Below, piece by piece: positions 8,438-18,300 of a stretch of DNA of 64,000 nt. This DNA comes from Arthrobacter mangrovi. Lineage in GTDB: Bacteria; Actinomycetota; Actinomycetes; Actinomycetales; Micrococcaceae. The first letter of the stretch is position 1; each line of letters starts with the position of its first letter. The stretch covers positions 62,001 to 126,000 of the forward strand of contig NZ_BRVS01000008.1 in NCBI RefSeq assembly GCF_026011795.1. The letters are read 5' to 3'. The notes beneath the pieces are model-generated. The model searched no databases. It had not been told where the DNA came from and was given only the letters and a program-made list of their open reading frames with translations. The position numbers were made by a program, and so were the translations under genes.

Positions 8438-9181
8438 TCAGCCCAGCAGCATCTTTTCCAGGAAGTAGACGAGCCCGCCCGACGCCATCACCGGGGCGGC
8501 TCCAACCGCCAGCACGGCCGGCAGCTGTTCGGGTGTGCCCTCCACCAGCACCAGGCGCCGGAAGCAGACAACGACAATGCCGACGAGGGCTCCCACGACG
8601 GCGGCGGGCAGCAGCGGGACGTCAGAAGTGACGGCGGCGCCGAGCATCCCGGTCAGCACCGCGAGCAGCACGCCCAGCGGCGCCACCAGGCGGTCCGGCC
8701 AGGGCAGCACGCAGACCGCAATCGCCATCAGCATGCTGATTCCGGTGACCAACATCATGCCCGTGTCGGCCTCATTGTCGGAGAGCCGGTCGGCGGCCAC
8801 CCAGCCGGCGCCGAACACCGCGAGCACCAGGCCGGTGCTGGCCCCGAAGGTCGATTCGAGGCGGTGCGGCTGCCCGGTCCCGCGGACCAGCTGCACCATG
8901 AAAACCGCCATCACCCCCAAGGCGACGACGACGACCGTCCACGCCAGCGCCATGCCCGATGGTGCAATCGAGGCCAGTACGACGGCGACGACGCCGGCGA
9001 GCGAGATCACGGTGGAGAGCGTCTTGCGGGCCGGGATGCCGAGCAGCTGCGGCCAGCCCAGGCCGACCATCAGCGCACCCGCGCAGGCGACGGCGACAAC
9101 CGCCGCTGGCGACCAGTAGCTTGCGCCGATCACGGCACTTAACAGCACGGCTGCAACGACCGCGACGATCCACGTTCTCAC
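8438..9181 (-). CDS. Polytopic membrane protein of unknown function
   Basis: The protein of about 247 residues is made almost entirely of hydrophobic segments, around seven or eight membrane helices, with no catalytic or transport motif that I recognise. The GTG at 9181 (VRTWIVAVVAAVLLS) follows an AGGATGG ribosome site; upstream in-frame starts at 9226 and 9196 would extend it by at most 15 residues. It is divergent from glnR, and the shared 158-base gap holds a small inverted repeat. Confidence 0.75.
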   Translation of the reverse strand: MRTWIVAVVAAVLLSAVIGASYWSPAAVVAVACAGALMVGLGWPQLLGIPARKTLSTVISLAGVVAVVLASIAPSGMALAWTVVVVALGVMAVFMVQLVRGTGQPHRLESTFGASTGLVLAVFGAGWVAADRLSDNEADTGMMLVTGISMLMAIAVCVLPWPDRLVAPLGVLLAVLTGMLGAAVTSDVPLLPAAVVGALVGIVVVCFRRLVLVEGTPEQLPAVLAVGAAPVMASGGLVYFLEKMLLG

Positions 9182-9207
9182 CCGGCCATCCTGCCTCATT
9201 ACGTGAA

Positions 9208-9225
9208 TGAGTGCGACAACACTCA
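9208..9225. promoter_or_regulatory. Inverted repeat in the glnR divergent promoter region
   Basis: TGAGTG and CACTCA form a perfect 6-base inverted repeat with a 6-base spacer, 20 bases upstream of the probable glnR -10 box. It could be an operator for either divergent gene. No regulator is assigned. Confidence 0.35.
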
Positions 9226-9245
9226 CTCCCCCGGCCCCTCGGCGC

Positions 9246-9251
9246 TATACT
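9246..9251 (+). promoter_or_regulatory. Probable -10 box TATACT for glnR
   Basis: TATACT lies about 90 bases before the glnR ATG in an otherwise GC-rich gap, close to the TATAAT consensus. A clear -35 box is not seen. Confidence 0.45.
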
Positions 9252-9339
9252 TGTGCCCAATCATCCGCACCCTGCTACAGCCTGCCCGCCGGATGATTCG
9301 CCCGTCGATGTGCGCCGAATCAGCCTTCGGGGAGGAAAC

Positions 9340-10050
9340 ATGCCGCACATTCTGCTCCTGACCAACAGCCCGGGCTCCTCGGTTGAGGTGCTCCCCGCCT
9401 TGGAGCTGCTCAACCACAAGGTCCGCATCCTTGCGGCCGAGCCGACCGCCCTGCTCGAGGCGGACCCCGCCGACGTCGTCCTGGTGGACGCGCGCAAGGA
9501 CCTGGTGGGCGCCCGCAGCCTGACCCAGCTGCTGAAGGCCACGGGACTCGGAGCCCCGTTGATGCTGGTGCTTACCGAAGGCGGGATGGCCGCCGTATCC
9601 GCCAACTGGCTGGCGGACGATGTGGTCCTGGACAGCGCCGGTCCGGCCGAGGTGGAAGCGCGCCTGCGGCTGGTCGTCGCCCGCGCCAACCACGCCGAGG
9701 AGGAAACCAGCACGGAGATCCGCGCCGCCGGCATCGTGATCGACGAGGCCAGCTACACGGCCCGCGTTGGCGGCCAGCCCCTGAACCTGACCTATAAGGA
9801 GTTCGAGCTGCTCAAGTACCTGGCGCAGCACCCGGGGCGCGTCTTCACACGTGACCAGCTGCTGCACGAGGTCTGGGGCTACGACTACTACGGCGGCACG
9901 CGCACCGTGGACGTGCACGTGCGGCGGCTGCGGGCCAAGCTGGGCTCGGACAACGAGGGCCTGATCGGCACCGTGCGCAACGTCGGCTACCGCTTCACGC
10001 TGGCGCGCTCCGGCGAGGCCACGGAAACCGGAGCCGAACAGTCCGTCTGA
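9340..10050 (+). CDS. glnR: GlnR-type orphan response regulator
   Basis: The 236-residue protein is an OmpR-type winged-helix regulator with an N-terminal receiver-like domain (1-120) and a C-terminal DNA-binding domain (about 135-228, with [20 protein letters not shown] and [15 protein letters not shown]). It matches actinobacterial GlnR, the global regulator of nitrogen assimilation. The receiver keeps an Asp in VVLVDARKD but lacks the full acidic pocket, which agrees with GlnR working without phosphorylation; no kinase gene is adjacent. The ATG at 9340 follows GGAGGAAAC. The order glnR-mshD is the same as in mycobacteria (Rv0818-Rv0819). Confidence 0.88.
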   Translation: MPHILLLTNSPGSSVEVLPALELLNHKVRILAAEPTALLEADPADVVLVDARKDLVGARSLTQLLKATGLGAPLMLVLTEGGMAAVSANWLADDVVLDSAGPAEVEARLRLVVARANHAEEETSTEIRAAGIVIDEASYTARVGGQPLNLTYKEFELLKYLAQHPGRVFTRDQLLHEVWGYDYYGGTRTVDVHVRRLRAKLGSDNEGLIGTVRNVGYRFTLARSGEATETGAEQSV

Positions 10051-10076
10051 AGCCCGCCCGTTGCACCGGCCCGCGC

Positions 10077-10082
10077 TAGGCT
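10077..10082 (+). promoter_or_regulatory. -10 box TAGGCT, leaderless layout
   Basis: TAGGCT ends six bases before the mshD ATG at 10089. This placement favours that ATG over the GTG at 10083. Confidence 0.5.
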
Positions 10083-10088
10083 GTGGTC

Positions 10089-11078
10089 ATGAACGCACTG
10101 TCTTCGTCCGACTGGCCGGTACAGATTTTCAAGGGTGCTCCCGACGCCGAGGTGCTGGGCAGCGTCCGCGCCCTCGCGGCGGCCGCCGAGGAGGCGGACG
10201 GGAACCCGCCGCTCTCCGAACAGACCTGGGTCAACCTCAGGGCATCGGATCCCGACCAGCTGCTCGTGCTGGCCGCCTATGCCAACGAGGAGAAATCGGA
10301 CCCGGCCAGGGCCACCGCGCTGGCGGGCGTCGCCGTCGTCAATTTCCCCGCCCATGGCGAAGACGCCGGCGTGCTGGAACTGGTGGTGCACCCGGAGTAC
10401 CGCAACCAGGGCGTGGGCACCGGCCTGGCCGCCGAGCTGCAGGAGCACGCCGAGCTGCCCGCCCTGCGCGCCTGGTCGCACGGCGACCACGAGGGGGCGG
10501 CCAAGCTGGCCGGACGCTTCGGGTTCACCCCGGTGCGCGAACTATGGCGCATGCGGCTGACCCACGCGCAGCAGCTCCCCGACGTCAGGCTCCCCGAAGG
10601 CGTTTCCATCCGTGCCTTCGTGCCGGGCCGGGACGAGCAGGACTGGCTGGCCGCCAACGCCGCTGCCTTCGCGCACCATCCCGAACAGGGAGGGCAGACG
10701 CTGGCCGACCTGGAGGCGCGGATGGCCGAACCGTGGTTCGATCCCGAAGGCTTCCTGCTGGCGGTGGATGATCACGACGGCGCACTGCTCGGCTTCCACT
10801 GGACCAAGATCCATCCGGGCACCGGCTCGCATCCTGCCATCGGCGAGGTCTACGTGGTCGGTGTGACGCCGAAGGCGCAGGGCACCGGGCTGGGGAAGGC
10901 GCTAACGGTCGCCGGCATCAAGCACCTGCATGCCAAGGGCCAGCAGGCCATCATGCTCTATGTCGACGGCGACAACGCACCGGCGGTGGCGCTCTACCGC
11001 AAGCTCGGCTTCACGCGGTGGGACACGGACGTGATGTATGCTCCCGCCGCGGCCTCGGGCGGCCGGAACGAGGGATAA
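10089..11078 (+). CDS. mshD: Mycothiol synthase MshD
   Basis: The 329-residue protein carries two tandem GNAT domains (about 1-150 and 165-325), as in MshD, which transfers the acetyl group from acetyl-CoA to Cys-GlcN-Ins in the last step of mycothiol synthesis. The acetyl-CoA loops are seen as VHPEYRNQGVGTGLA in the first domain and VTPKAQGTGLGKALT in the second. The C-terminal VDGDNAPAVALYRKLGF is typical of the family. The position immediately after glnR is conserved in actinobacteria and supports the call. Mycothiol is an actinobacterial thiol, so this gene also helps to place the organism. Confidence 0.92.
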   Translation: MNALSSSDWPVQIFKGAPDAEVLGSVRALAAAAEEADGNPPLSEQTWVNLRASDPDQLLVLAAYANEEKSDPARATALAGVAVVNFPAHGEDAGVLELVVHPEYRNQGVGTGLAAELQEHAELPALRAWSHGDHEGAAKLAGRFGFTPVRELWRMRLTHAQQLPDVRLPEGVSIRAFVPGRDEQDWLAANAAAFAHHPEQGGQTLADLEARMAEPWFDPEGFLLAVDDHDGALLGFHWTKIHPGTGSHPAIGEVYVVGVTPKAQGTGLGKALTVAGIKHLHAKGQQAIMLYVDGDNAPAVALYRKLGFTRWDTDVMYAPAAASGGRNEG

Positions 11079-11144
11079 CCTAGTCTCATCGGCCCCGCCA
11101 CGCCCGGGGCGCTCGCACCACCCTTGAAGCTGAGGAGACCTCCC

Positions 11145-13373
11145 ATGGCTACCGAATCGGCAACTCCGGCTGCCGCCTACCGGCTCGGCTCGTCCGAAGC
11201 GGTCCCCGCCCGCGCGACCCAGGACAGGATCGACATTCCTGAGTTCGCGCCGTCGCTGGTTCCGGACGGCAATTTCACTCCCGACGACAGGTTCCTTGAC
11301 CGGGAAATGAGCTGGCTGGACTTCAACGCCAGGGTGCTGGAACTGGCCGAGGACCCGGACCTGTACCTGCTGGAGCGGGTGAACTTCCTCTCGATCTTCG
11401 CCTCCAACCTGGACGAGTTCTTCATGGTCCGCGTGGCCGGGCTGAAGCGCCGCATCGCCACGGGCATCGCGGTGCCCTCCGCCGCCGGGACCAGCCCGCT
11501 GGAACAGCTGGAACAGATCATGGTCGAGGCTCACCGGCTGCAGAGCCGCCATGCCCGCGTCTTCGCCGAGCACATCCGGCCGGAGCTGGCGTACGAGCAC
11601 ATCCACGTGGTCCGCTGGTCCGAGCTGACGGACCAGGACCGCGACTCCCTGACCGCAATGTTCAAGGAGAAGGTCTTCCCGATCCTCACCCCGCTGGCGG
11701 TGGATCCGGCCCATCCCTTCCCCTACATCTCCGGGCTGTCGCTGAACCTCGCCGTGGTGGTGCGCAACCCCGTCAGCGAGAAGGAGCTCTTCGCCCGCGT
11801 CAAGGTGCCGGACCAGCTGCCGCGCCTGATTTCCATCGACGGCCCGCGGGCCGGCTCGATCCCGGGCCGCACCGCGCGGTTCATCCCGCTCGAGGACATC
11901 ATCGCCGAGCACCTGGACCTGCTCTTCCAGGGCATGGAGATCCTGGAACACCACACCTTCCGCGTCACCCGCAACGAGGACCTGGAGGTCGAAGAGGATG
12001 ACGCCGAGAACCTGCTGCAGGCGCTGGAAAAGGAACTGCTGCGCCGCCGGTTCGGGCCGCCGGTCCGGCTCGAGGTCACCACGGACATCAACCCGAGCGT
12101 CCGCGAACTGCTGGTGCGCGAACTCGGCGTCGAGGAGTCCGAGGTCTTTGCCCTGCCCGCACCGCTGGACCTGCGCGGCCTGAGCGTCATCTCCGGCATC
12201 GACCGCAATGACCTGCACTTCCCGAAGCAGCTGGCCCATACCAGCCGCTACCTCAACGAGAGCGAGACCTCGAAGGCGGCCAACGTGTTCGCCGCGATGC
12301 GCCGCCGCGACATCCTGCTGCACCACCCGTACGACTCCTTCTCCACCTCGGTCCAGGCCTTCCTGGAACAGGCGGCCGCGGACCCCAAGGTCCAGGCCAT
12401 CAAGCAGACCCTGTACCGGACCTCGGGCGACTCCCCCATCGTGGACGCCCTGATCGACGCCGCCGAAGCCGGCAAGCAGGTGCTGGCCCTGGTGGAGATC
12501 AAGGCCCGCTTCGACGAGCAGGCGAACATCGACTGGGCGCGGAAGCTCGAACAGGCCGGCGTGCATGTGGTCTACGGGATCGTGGGGCTGAAGACCCACT
12601 GCAAGCTCTCGCTCGTGGTGCGCCAGGAGGGCGACCGGCTGCGGCGCTACTGCCACATCGGCACCGGCAACTACCACCCCCGGACGGCGCGCTACTACGA
12701 AGACCTGGGCCTGCTCACCAGCAACGACCAGATCGGCGAGGATCTCTCCAAGCTCTTCAACCAGCTGTCCGGCTACGCCCCCAAGTCCACGTTCAAGCGG
12801 TTGCTGGTTGCCCCGCGTTCGGTCCGGAGCGGCTTGATCGACCGGATCGAGGCGGAAATCACCAACCGCAGGGCCGGGCTGCCCGCGCGCGTGGTTATCA
12901 AGGTCAACTCCATGGTGGACGAGGCCATCATCGACGCCCTGTACCGCGCCTCGCAGGCGGACGTGCAGGTCGACGTGATTGTCCGCGGCATCTGCGCGCT
13001 CCGCCCGGGGGTCCCGGGGCTGAGCGACAACATCCGGGTCCGGTCCATTCTGGGCCGCTTCCTTGAGCACTCCCGCGTGTTCTGCTTCGGCAACGCCGGC
13101 GATCCGGTGGTCTTCATCGGCTCCGCGGACATGATGCACCGCAACCTCGACCGCCGCGTGGAGGCCCTCGTCCAGCTCGCTTCGCGCGAAGACATCGCCG
13201 AGCTGATGGCCCTGATGAACCGCTACCTGGACCCCGGAACGGCCAGCTGGCACCTGGACAGCTACGGCCGCTGGACGCGCCATCACAAGGACGACGCGGG
13301 CAACCCCCTCAGCGACATCCAGTCCTGGCTGCTGGCCAGCCGGGACCGCCAGCGCTCGGGCACCCGGCGTTGA
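11145..13373 (+). CDS. ppk: Polyphosphate kinase 1
   Basis: The 742-residue enzyme makes inorganic polyphosphate from ATP. The family start [19 protein letters not shown] is at residues 46-64, and the autophosphorylated histidine lies in [13 protein letters not shown], with a second conserved stretch [19 protein letters not shown]. The ATG at 11145 follows GAGGAGACC; a TTG 21 bases upstream in frame is less likely. Length and motifs match PPK1. The downstream Nudix/phosphatase gene starts inside its stop codon, the same pairing as ppk1-mutT1 in mycobacteria. Confidence 0.95.
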   Translation: MATESATPAAAYRLGSSEAVPARATQDRIDIPEFAPSLVPDGNFTPDDRFLDREMSWLDFNARVLELAEDPDLYLLERVNFLSIFASNLDEFFMVRVAGLKRRIATGIAVPSAAGTSPLEQLEQIMVEAHRLQSRHARVFAEHIRPELAYEHIHVVRWSELTDQDRDSLTAMFKEKVFPILTPLAVDPAHPFPYISGLSLNLAVVVRNPVSEKELFARVKVPDQLPRLISIDGPRAGSIPGRTARFIPLEDIIAEHLDLLFQGMEILEHHTFRVTRNEDLEVEEDDAENLLQALEKELLRRRFGPPVRLEVTTDINPSVRELLVRELGVEESEVFALPAPLDLRGLSVISGIDRNDLHFPKQLAHTSRYLNESETSKAANVFAAMRRRDILLHHPYDSFSTSVQAFLEQAAADPKVQAIKQTLYRTSGDSPIVDALIDAAEAGKQVLALVEIKARFDEQANIDWARKLEQAGVHVVYGIVGLKTHCKLSLVVRQEGDRLRRYCHIGTGNYHPRTARYYEDLGLLTSNDQIGEDLSKLFNQLSGYAPKSTFKRLLVAPRSVRSGLIDRIEAEITNRRAGLPARVVIKVNSMVDEAIIDALYRASQADVQVDVIVRGICALRPGVPGLSDNIRVRSILGRFLEHSRVFCFGNAGDPVVFIGSADMMHRNLDRRVEALVQLASREDIAELMALMNRYLDPGTASWHLDSYGRWTRHHKDDAGNPLSDIQSWLLASRDRQRSGTRR

Positions 13374-14344
13374 GCGCGAAGGGCAAGACCCAGACGATGA
13401 CCGATCAGGAATCCCCGGCCCGGGACATCACCGTGACCGCCGCCGGGGCACTCTGCTGGCGCGCCCGGCGGGGCCGGCTGGAGGTGCTGCTCATCCACCG
13501 TCCGCGCTACGACGACTGGTCCTGGCCGAAGGGCAAGCTGGACGCGGGCGAGACCAACCCGGAATGCGCCGTCCGGGAAGTCATGGAGGAAGTCGATGTC
13601 ACCGTGCAGCTGGGCATCCCGCTGCCCTCCATCGAATACCCGGTCGCATCGGGGCTGAAGAAGGTCTACTACTGGGCCGCCAAGCTGGAGAAGTGCACGC
13701 CGCGGCCGGACGGCTCCGAAGTGGACGAGATCCGCTGGTGCACGCCGGACGAAGCGTCACGAATGCTCAGCAACCCGTCGGACCGGGAGCCGCTCCAGGC
13801 CCTGGTGGACGCACATCGGCGCGACGAGCTGGAAACGTATCCGTTCGTCGTCGTACGCCACGCCAAGGCGCGCCCCCGCTCATCCTGGGCCCGGCCGGAA
13901 GGCGAACGGCCCCTTGCCGCGACCGGACAACGCCAGGCGCTGGCCGTGTCCCGGCTGCTCGGCGCCTGGAAGCCCAAACGGATCGTCTCCAGTCCGTGGA
14001 CCCGCTGCATGCAGACCATCATGCCGTATGCGCAGTTCACCAATGGCCGGATCCGGACGGTGGACGCCATCACCGAGCACAGCGCGCACCGGAACCCAAA
14101 GAAGGCCCGCGCCGCGATCAAGGGACTGCTGGACAAGCGCAAGTCCACCGCCGTCTGCACGCACCGCCCCGTGCTGCCGCAGGTCATCAAGGTGCTCAGC
14201 GCCCACGCCTCGGACGAGCTGGCCGCACAGCTGCCGTCCAAGGATCCCTACCTGAAGCCCGGCGCAGTGATCGTCTGCCAGGTCAGTGTGCACCACCCCG
14301 GCCGGATTCTCTCCGTCGAGCACTACGACGCCTACGACGACTGA
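13370..14344 (+). CDS. mutT1: MutT1-like Nudix hydrolase with histidine phosphatase domain
   Basis: The protein has 324 residues from the TTG at 13370, or 315 from the ATG at 13397. The N-terminal half is a Nudix domain whose box reads GKLDAGE followed by REVMEEVDV. The C-terminal half is a SixA/phosphoglycerate-mutase-like domain with the catalytic RHAKA (residue about 165) and a second histidine in VCTHRPVLP. Mycobacterial MutT1 has this architecture and removes 8-oxo-dGTP and diadenosine polyphosphates. The TTG overlaps the ppk stop, which suggests translational coupling, although the internal ATG is a reasonable alternative. Confidence 0.88.
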   Translation: MSAKGKTQTMTDQESPARDITVTAAGALCWRARRGRLEVLLIHRPRYDDWSWPKGKLDAGETNPECAVREVMEEVDVTVQLGIPLPSIEYPVASGLKKVYYWAAKLEKCTPRPDGSEVDEIRWCTPDEASRMLSNPSDREPLQALVDAHRRDELETYPFVVVRHAKARPRSSWARPEGERPLAATGQRQALAVSRLLGAWKPKRIVSSPWTRCMQTIMPYAQFTNGRIRTVDAITEHSAHRNPKKARAAIKGLLDKRKSTAVCTHRPVLPQVIKVLSAHASDELAAQLPSKDPYLKPGAVIVCQVSVHHPGRILSVEHYDAYDD

Positions 14345-14392
14345 CGCGTCCCTAACCGGAGGCACGTGCTTCCGGTCCGCGTCCCCGCCGTT

Positions 14393-14398
14393 TAGGCT
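14393..14398 (+). promoter_or_regulatory. -10 box TAGGCT, leaderless layout
   Basis: TAGGCT ends seven bases before the ferritin ATG at 14406. No ribosome site is seen between them. Confidence 0.5.
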
Positions 14399-14405
14399 GC
14401 TGGAT

Positions 14406-14930
14406 ATGAGCACATTCAACGAGCTTCTCGCGGAGCAGATCGGGCATGAGTTCGCCGCGTCCCAGCAGTACGTCGCCATTGCCGTCTGGTTCGACAACGA
14501 GGACCTGCCCCAGCTGGCCAGGCACTTCTACCGGCAGTCCATAGAAGAGCGCAACCACGCCATGATGCTCGTGCAGTACATGCTGGACCGGGACCTGAAG
14601 ATCAGCATCCCCGGCGTACCCGCGGTGCGCAACGACTTCGCCGACGTCGTGGATCCGATCCGGCTGGCGCTCGAACAGGAGAAGACCGTCACCCGGCAGA
14701 TCGAGGCCCTCTTCGCCGCGGCCCGGGCCGAGACGGACGCACTGGGCGAGCAGTTCATGCTCTGGTTCCTCAAGGAGCAGGTCGAGGAAGTCGCCTCCAT
14801 GTCCACGCTGCTAACCATCGCCGAACGGGCGGACAACCTCTTCGACATCGAGAACTTCATGGCCCGGGAGTCCGTGGGCGACGACGGACGCGACTACGGC
14901 GCCCCCGAAGCCGCCGGCGGCTCCCTCTAG
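14406..14930 (+). CDS. Ferritin-like iron storage protein
   Basis: The 174-residue protein has the four-helix ferritin fold. Ferroxidase-centre residues are visible as Glu in LLAEQIGHEFAASQQY, as EERNH near residue 45-50, and as Glu in EQFMLWFLKEQVEEV. This matches non-heme bacterial ferritins of the FtnA/BfrB type, which oxidise Fe(II) and store the mineral in a 24-mer shell. The last 20 residues are Gly/Ala-rich. It follows ppk-mutT1 but has its own leaderless-type promoter. Confidence 0.9.
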   Translation: MSTFNELLAEQIGHEFAASQQYVAIAVWFDNEDLPQLARHFYRQSIEERNHAMMLVQYMLDRDLKISIPGVPAVRNDFADVVDPIRLALEQEKTVTRQIEALFAAARAETDALGEQFMLWFLKEQVEEVASMSTLLTIAERADNLFDIENFMARESVGDDGRDYGAPEAAGGSL

Positions 14931-15004
14931 CCGCCCCCGGGTCCGCCCCAGCGGCGCGCTTAGCACACCGCCATACCTAGGTCGGTGGCCCGGCGCTGCC
15001 CGGC

Positions 15005-15010
15005 TAGACT
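15005..15010 (+). promoter_or_regulatory. -10 box TAGACT before thyA
   Basis: TAGACT ends seven bases before the thyA GTG. The bases between form GGAGGGC, which could also serve as a ribosome site if transcription starts further upstream. Confidence 0.4.
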
Positions 15011-15017
15011 GGAGGGC

Positions 15018-15851
15018 GTGACGTCTACGCCCCCTTCCCCAGCGGCCCGGCCGATTCCCACTCCCTATGAGGACCTGCTGCGCGACGTCCTCGCCAACGG
15101 GACGCAGAAGGCGGACCGCACCGGCACCGGCACCCGGAGCGTCTTCGGCCGCCAGATCCGCTACGACCTGGCCGAGGGCTTCCCGCTGGTCACCACCAAG
15201 CGCGTGCACTTCAAGTCCGTGGCGCTGGAGCTGCTCTGGTTCCTGCGCGGGGATTCCAATGCGCGGTGGCTGCAGGAGCGCGGCGTGCGCATCTGGAATG
15301 AATGGGCGGACGACGACGGCGAGCTGGGTCCCGTCTACGGCGTACAGTGGCGCTCGTGGCCCACGCCGGACGGGGGCCACATCGACCAGATCGCCGAGCT
15401 CGTCGAAGGGCTGAAGGCGAATCCGGACTCGCGCCGGCACCTCGTCTCGGCCTGGAACGTGGCCGAGATCAAGAACATGGCGCTGCCGCCGTGCCATGCC
15501 TTCTTCCAGTTCTACGTGGCGGACGGCAGGCTGTCCTGCCAGCTCTACCAGCGCAGCGCGGACATGTTCCTGGGCGTGCCGTTCAACATCGCCTCCTACG
15601 CCCTGCTGACCCTGATGGTCGCGCAGCAGGTCGGCCTCGAGCCGGGCGAGTTCATCTGGACCGGCGGGGACGTCCATATCTACGACGACCACCTGGCCCA
15701 GGTCAACGAGCAGCTCAGCCGGGAACCGTACCCGTATCCGCAGCTGAACATCCTGCGCAAGCCCGCGAGCATCTTCGACTACGAATACGAGGACTTCGAA
15801 GTGGCCAACTACCGGCACCACCCGACCATCAAAGCGGCGGTGTCCGTATGA
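15018..15851 (+). CDS. thyA: Thymidylate synthase
   Basis: The 277-residue enzyme methylates dUMP to dTMP with methylene-tetrahydrofolate. The catalytic cysteine is in [14 protein letters not shown] and the dUMP-binding stretch [19 protein letters not shown] is intact, as is the N-terminal [11 protein letters not shown]. The GTG at 15018 has GGAGGGC directly before it; the frame continues upstream without homology. Its stop overlaps the folA ATG, so the two enzymes that use and regenerate folate are translationally coupled. Confidence 0.96.
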   Translation: MTSTPPSPAARPIPTPYEDLLRDVLANGTQKADRTGTGTRSVFGRQIRYDLAEGFPLVTTKRVHFKSVALELLWFLRGDSNARWLQERGVRIWNEWADDDGELGPVYGVQWRSWPTPDGGHIDQIAELVEGLKANPDSRRHLVSAWNVAEIKNMALPPCHAFFQFYVADGRLSCQLYQRSADMFLGVPFNIASYALLTLMVAQQVGLEPGEFIWTGGDVHIYDDHLAQVNEQLSREPYPYPQLNILRKPASIFDYEYEDFEVANYRHHPTIKAAVSV

Positions 15852-16390
15852 GCGCCGCGGACCGCAGGGTAGTCGGCCTGCTCTGGGCGGAGAGTTCCAA
15901 CGGCGTCATCGGGCGCGACGGAGACCTGCCATGGCACCTGCCCGAGGACCTGGCCCATTTCAAGCGCACGACCAGCGGCCATCCGGTGGTCATGGGCCGC
16001 AAGACCTGGGAATCCTTCCCGGAGAAGTACCGGCCGCTGCCCGGCCGGACGAACATCGTGATCAGCCGCCGCCCTGAGCTGCGCCGCGAGGTCGAGGCCG
16101 CCGGTGCCGTCGCCGCCGGGTCCCTCGACGAGGCCATGGCTGCCGCGGCAGCGAGCCCCGGCAGCGGGGAAATCTGGATCATCGGCGGCGGGGAAATCTT
16201 CCGCGACGCCACTGCCCTGGCCACCACCGCCGTCGTTACCGTCATCGACGTGGAGACGGACGGTGACACCTACGCCCCGCAGCTGGGCGGCAGCTGGACG
16301 CCCGAGGCCCGTGATCCGGCCGAAGGGTGGCTGACCTCGTCCAACGGTACGCGCTACCGGATCGAGCGCTGGACGCAGACACCGGCCTGA
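15848..16390 (+). CDS. folA: Dihydrofolate reductase
   Basis: The 180-residue enzyme reduces dihydrofolate, produced by the preceding thymidylate synthase, to tetrahydrofolate with NADPH. Diagnostic strings are [20 protein letters not shown] (substrate loop, with the catalytic acid as Glu), [12 protein letters not shown], and [16 protein letters not shown] overlaps the thyA stop. Length is typical for an actinobacterial enzyme. Confidence 0.95.
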   Translation: MSAADRRVVGLLWAESSNGVIGRDGDLPWHLPEDLAHFKRTTSGHPVVMGRKTWESFPEKYRPLPGRTNIVISRRPELRREVEAAGAVAAGSLDEAMAAAAASPGSGEIWIIGGGEIFRDATALATTAVVTVIDVETDGDTYAPQLGGSWTPEARDPAEGWLTSSNGTRYRIERWTQTPA

Positions 16391-16444
16391 CCTTCTCCGG
16401 CGAGACCGGGGTCACGTTTTTGCCGCTGCTCAGGGCCACTGACC

Positions 16445-16450
16445 TAGAAT
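16445..16450 (+). promoter_or_regulatory. -10 box TAGAAT, leaderless layout
   Basis: TAGAAT ends seven bases before the ATG at 16458. It overlaps the alternative in-frame ATG at 16449, which argues for the later start of asd. A TTGCCG sequence at 16420-16425 is a weak -35 candidate with a 19-base spacer. Confidence 0.5.
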
Positions 16451-16457
16451 GGATGGC

Positions 16458-17603
16458 ATGACTTCAGCAGCAGCTTCTGCCCCTGCCCGGTCCGTCGGCC
16501 TCATCGGCTGGCGCGGCATGGTCGGCTCCGTCCTCATGCAGCGCATGCAGGACGAGGGCGATTTCGACCTGATCAATCCTGTTTTCTTCTCCACCTCGAA
16601 CGCCGGCGGCCAGGCCCCCGCGTTCGCCGAGGGTGCCGGCACCCTGCAGGATGCCTACGACATCGAGACGCTGGCCAAGCTGCCGATAATCGTGACCGCC
16701 CAGGGCGGCGACTACACCTCCGAGGTCTACCCCAAACTGCGCGACGCGGGCTGGGACGGCCTGTGGATCGATGCGGCATCGACCCTGCGCATGGCCGATG
16801 ACGCGATCATCGTGCTGGACCCGGTCAACCGCGACGTGATCGACGCCGGCCTGGACCGAGGCGTGAAGAACTTCGTCGGCGGCAACTGCACCGTCTCCGC
16901 GATGCTGATGGGCCTCGGCGGCCTGTTCAAGAACGGCCTGGTCGAGTGGGGAACCTCGATGACCTACCAGGCGGCCTCCGGCGGCGGCGCCCGGCACATG
17001 CGCGAACTGCTGAACCAGTTCGGCACCCTGCACGGCGCGGTCGCAGCGGAGCTGGCGGACCCGGCGTCCGCCATCCTCGAGATCGACCGGAAGGTCCTCG
17101 CCCAGCAGCAGGATCCAACGATGGACGCCTCGCAGTTCGGCGTGCCGCTGGCCGGCTCCGTCATCCCGTGGATCGACAAGGACCTCGGCAACGGCCAGTC
17201 GAAGGAAGAGTGGAAGGCCGGCGCGGAGACCAACAAGATCCTGGGCCGCGCCTCCGGACAGCGCATCCCCTTCGACGGGCTGTGCGTGCGCATCGGCACC
17301 ATGCGCTGCCATTCCCAGGCGCTGACGCTGAAGCTCACCGAAGACCTGTCCGTCGCGGAAATCGAACGGATCATCGACGCCGACAACGAGTGGGCCAAGG
17401 TGGTTCCGAACACCAAGGAAGCCACGGTGGAGCAGCTGTCTCCGGTCAAGGTGGCTGGCACCCTGGACATTCCGGTGGGGCGCATCCGCAAGCTCGAAAT
17501 GGGCCCGGAGTACATCAGCGCCTTCACCATCGGCGACCAGCTCCTTTGGGGCGCCGCCGAGCCGCTGCGCCGCATGCTGCGGATCGCCACCGGCAACCTC
17601 TAG
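16458..17603 (+). CDS. asd: Aspartate-semialdehyde dehydrogenase
   Basis: The 381-residue enzyme reduces aspartyl phosphate to aspartate semialdehyde in lysine, threonine, methionine and diaminopimelate synthesis. The NADP loop is [17 protein letters not shown] and the catalytic cysteine is in [12 protein letters not shown]. Overall it follows the proteobacterial Asd type (GWRGMVGS) and not the shorter type seen in many actinobacteria. The start at 16458 fits the leaderless promoter; the ATG at 16449 would add three residues. It ends at a clear terminator. Confidence 0.93.
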   Translation: MTSAAASAPARSVGLIGWRGMVGSVLMQRMQDEGDFDLINPVFFSTSNAGGQAPAFAEGAGTLQDAYDIETLAKLPIIVTAQGGDYTSEVYPKLRDAGWDGLWIDAASTLRMADDAIIVLDPVNRDVIDAGLDRGVKNFVGGNCTVSAMLMGLGGLFKNGLVEWGTSMTYQAASGGGARHMRELLNQFGTLHGAVAAELADPASAILEIDRKVLAQQQDPTMDASQFGVPLAGSVIPWIDKDLGNGQSKEEWKAGAETNKILGRASGQRIPFDGLCVRIGTMRCHSQALTLKLTEDLSVAEIERIIDADNEWAKVVPNTKEATVEQLSPVKVAGTLDIPVGRIRKLEMGPEYISAFTIGDQLLWGAAEPLRRMLRIATGNL

Positions 17604-17642
17604 TCCGCGCCGGCCGCCACGTTTTGCGGCCGCACGCTTCAC

Positions 17643-17675
17643 GGAGCCCGCTCCCCTCCTGGGGAAGCGGGCTCC
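17643..17675 (+). terminator. Terminator after asd
   Basis: Perfect 10-base outer arms (17643-17652 and 17666-17675) surround a further CCCC/GGGG pairing. TGCCTTT follows. Confidence 0.75.
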
Positions 17676-17858
17676 TGCCTTTCGGAGCGCTGTGACTCCG
17701 GCCGGTCGCGGGACGGGCCACCGTCCGTCGCCGCCCGCATGTCCTACACACCCGGGCCGGGCGGCCGGGCATTCCACAAATCGATTCGACACGCCGGGCC
17801 GGAGCATCGAACCGGGATAGCGTGGAAGCGTTCCCTTGGCCGCGGCGGAAGGCATCCG

Positions 17859-18284
17859 ATGAACAGACCCTGCGTGGACCGGTTGCTGGGTGTCTTCTTT
17901 TTGTTCTGCAGCGCGGAGCAGGAGCCGGCCACGGTGGAACGCAACGAGCGCGTCCACGCGCATCTAAGGAAGTACCTGGACGCCTGCGGCGATGACTACG
18001 TGAACCTGGAGCAGCTGCAGCTCCTGGCGCTGGAACGGCAGTTCCGGCCGGACGGTGCCTTCGCGCGGCTGATGGGCGCCGACGAATTCCTCGCGGCGCT
18101 GCCGGCCTTCCTGTCCCCGGTGTGGCTCTTGGGCCGCCGGCTCGACCGGAAGGTCCAGATCAGCATCAGCAGCAAGCTGGTGCACTGGTTCTGCACGAAG
18201 CGGCTGGTGGATTTTCGGGCCCACCGCGAGGACCTGATCCTGTTTCGCAAGGCGCAGGATGCGGCCAGCCAGCGCGGCCCGTGA
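17859..18284 (+). CDS. Hypothetical protein
   Basis: The ATG at 17859, preceded by GGAAGG, gives 141 residues; the frame is open further upstream but without sensible sequence. The protein is mostly helical with charged and hydrophobic residues alternating (for example NLEQLQLLALERQF) and a basic C-terminus. No domain is recognised. It is convergent with murB, 17 bases apart, and stands alone. Confidence 0.6.
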   Translation: MNRPCVDRLLGVFFLFCSAEQEPATVERNERVHAHLRKYLDACGDDYVNLEQLQLLALERQFRPDGAFARLMGADEFLAALPAFLSPVWLLGRRLDRKVQISISSKLVHWFCTKRLVDFRAHREDLILFRKAQDAASQRGP

Positions 18285-18300
18285 GGGCGTCCCGTGAGGG

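Noticed and set aside
10902-13286. Long minus-strand ORF of 794 codons opposite ppk
   Set aside because: It lies entirely antisense to a clear polyphosphate kinase gene, has the His/Val/Asp-rich composition typical of GC-skewed shadow frames, and shows no motif.
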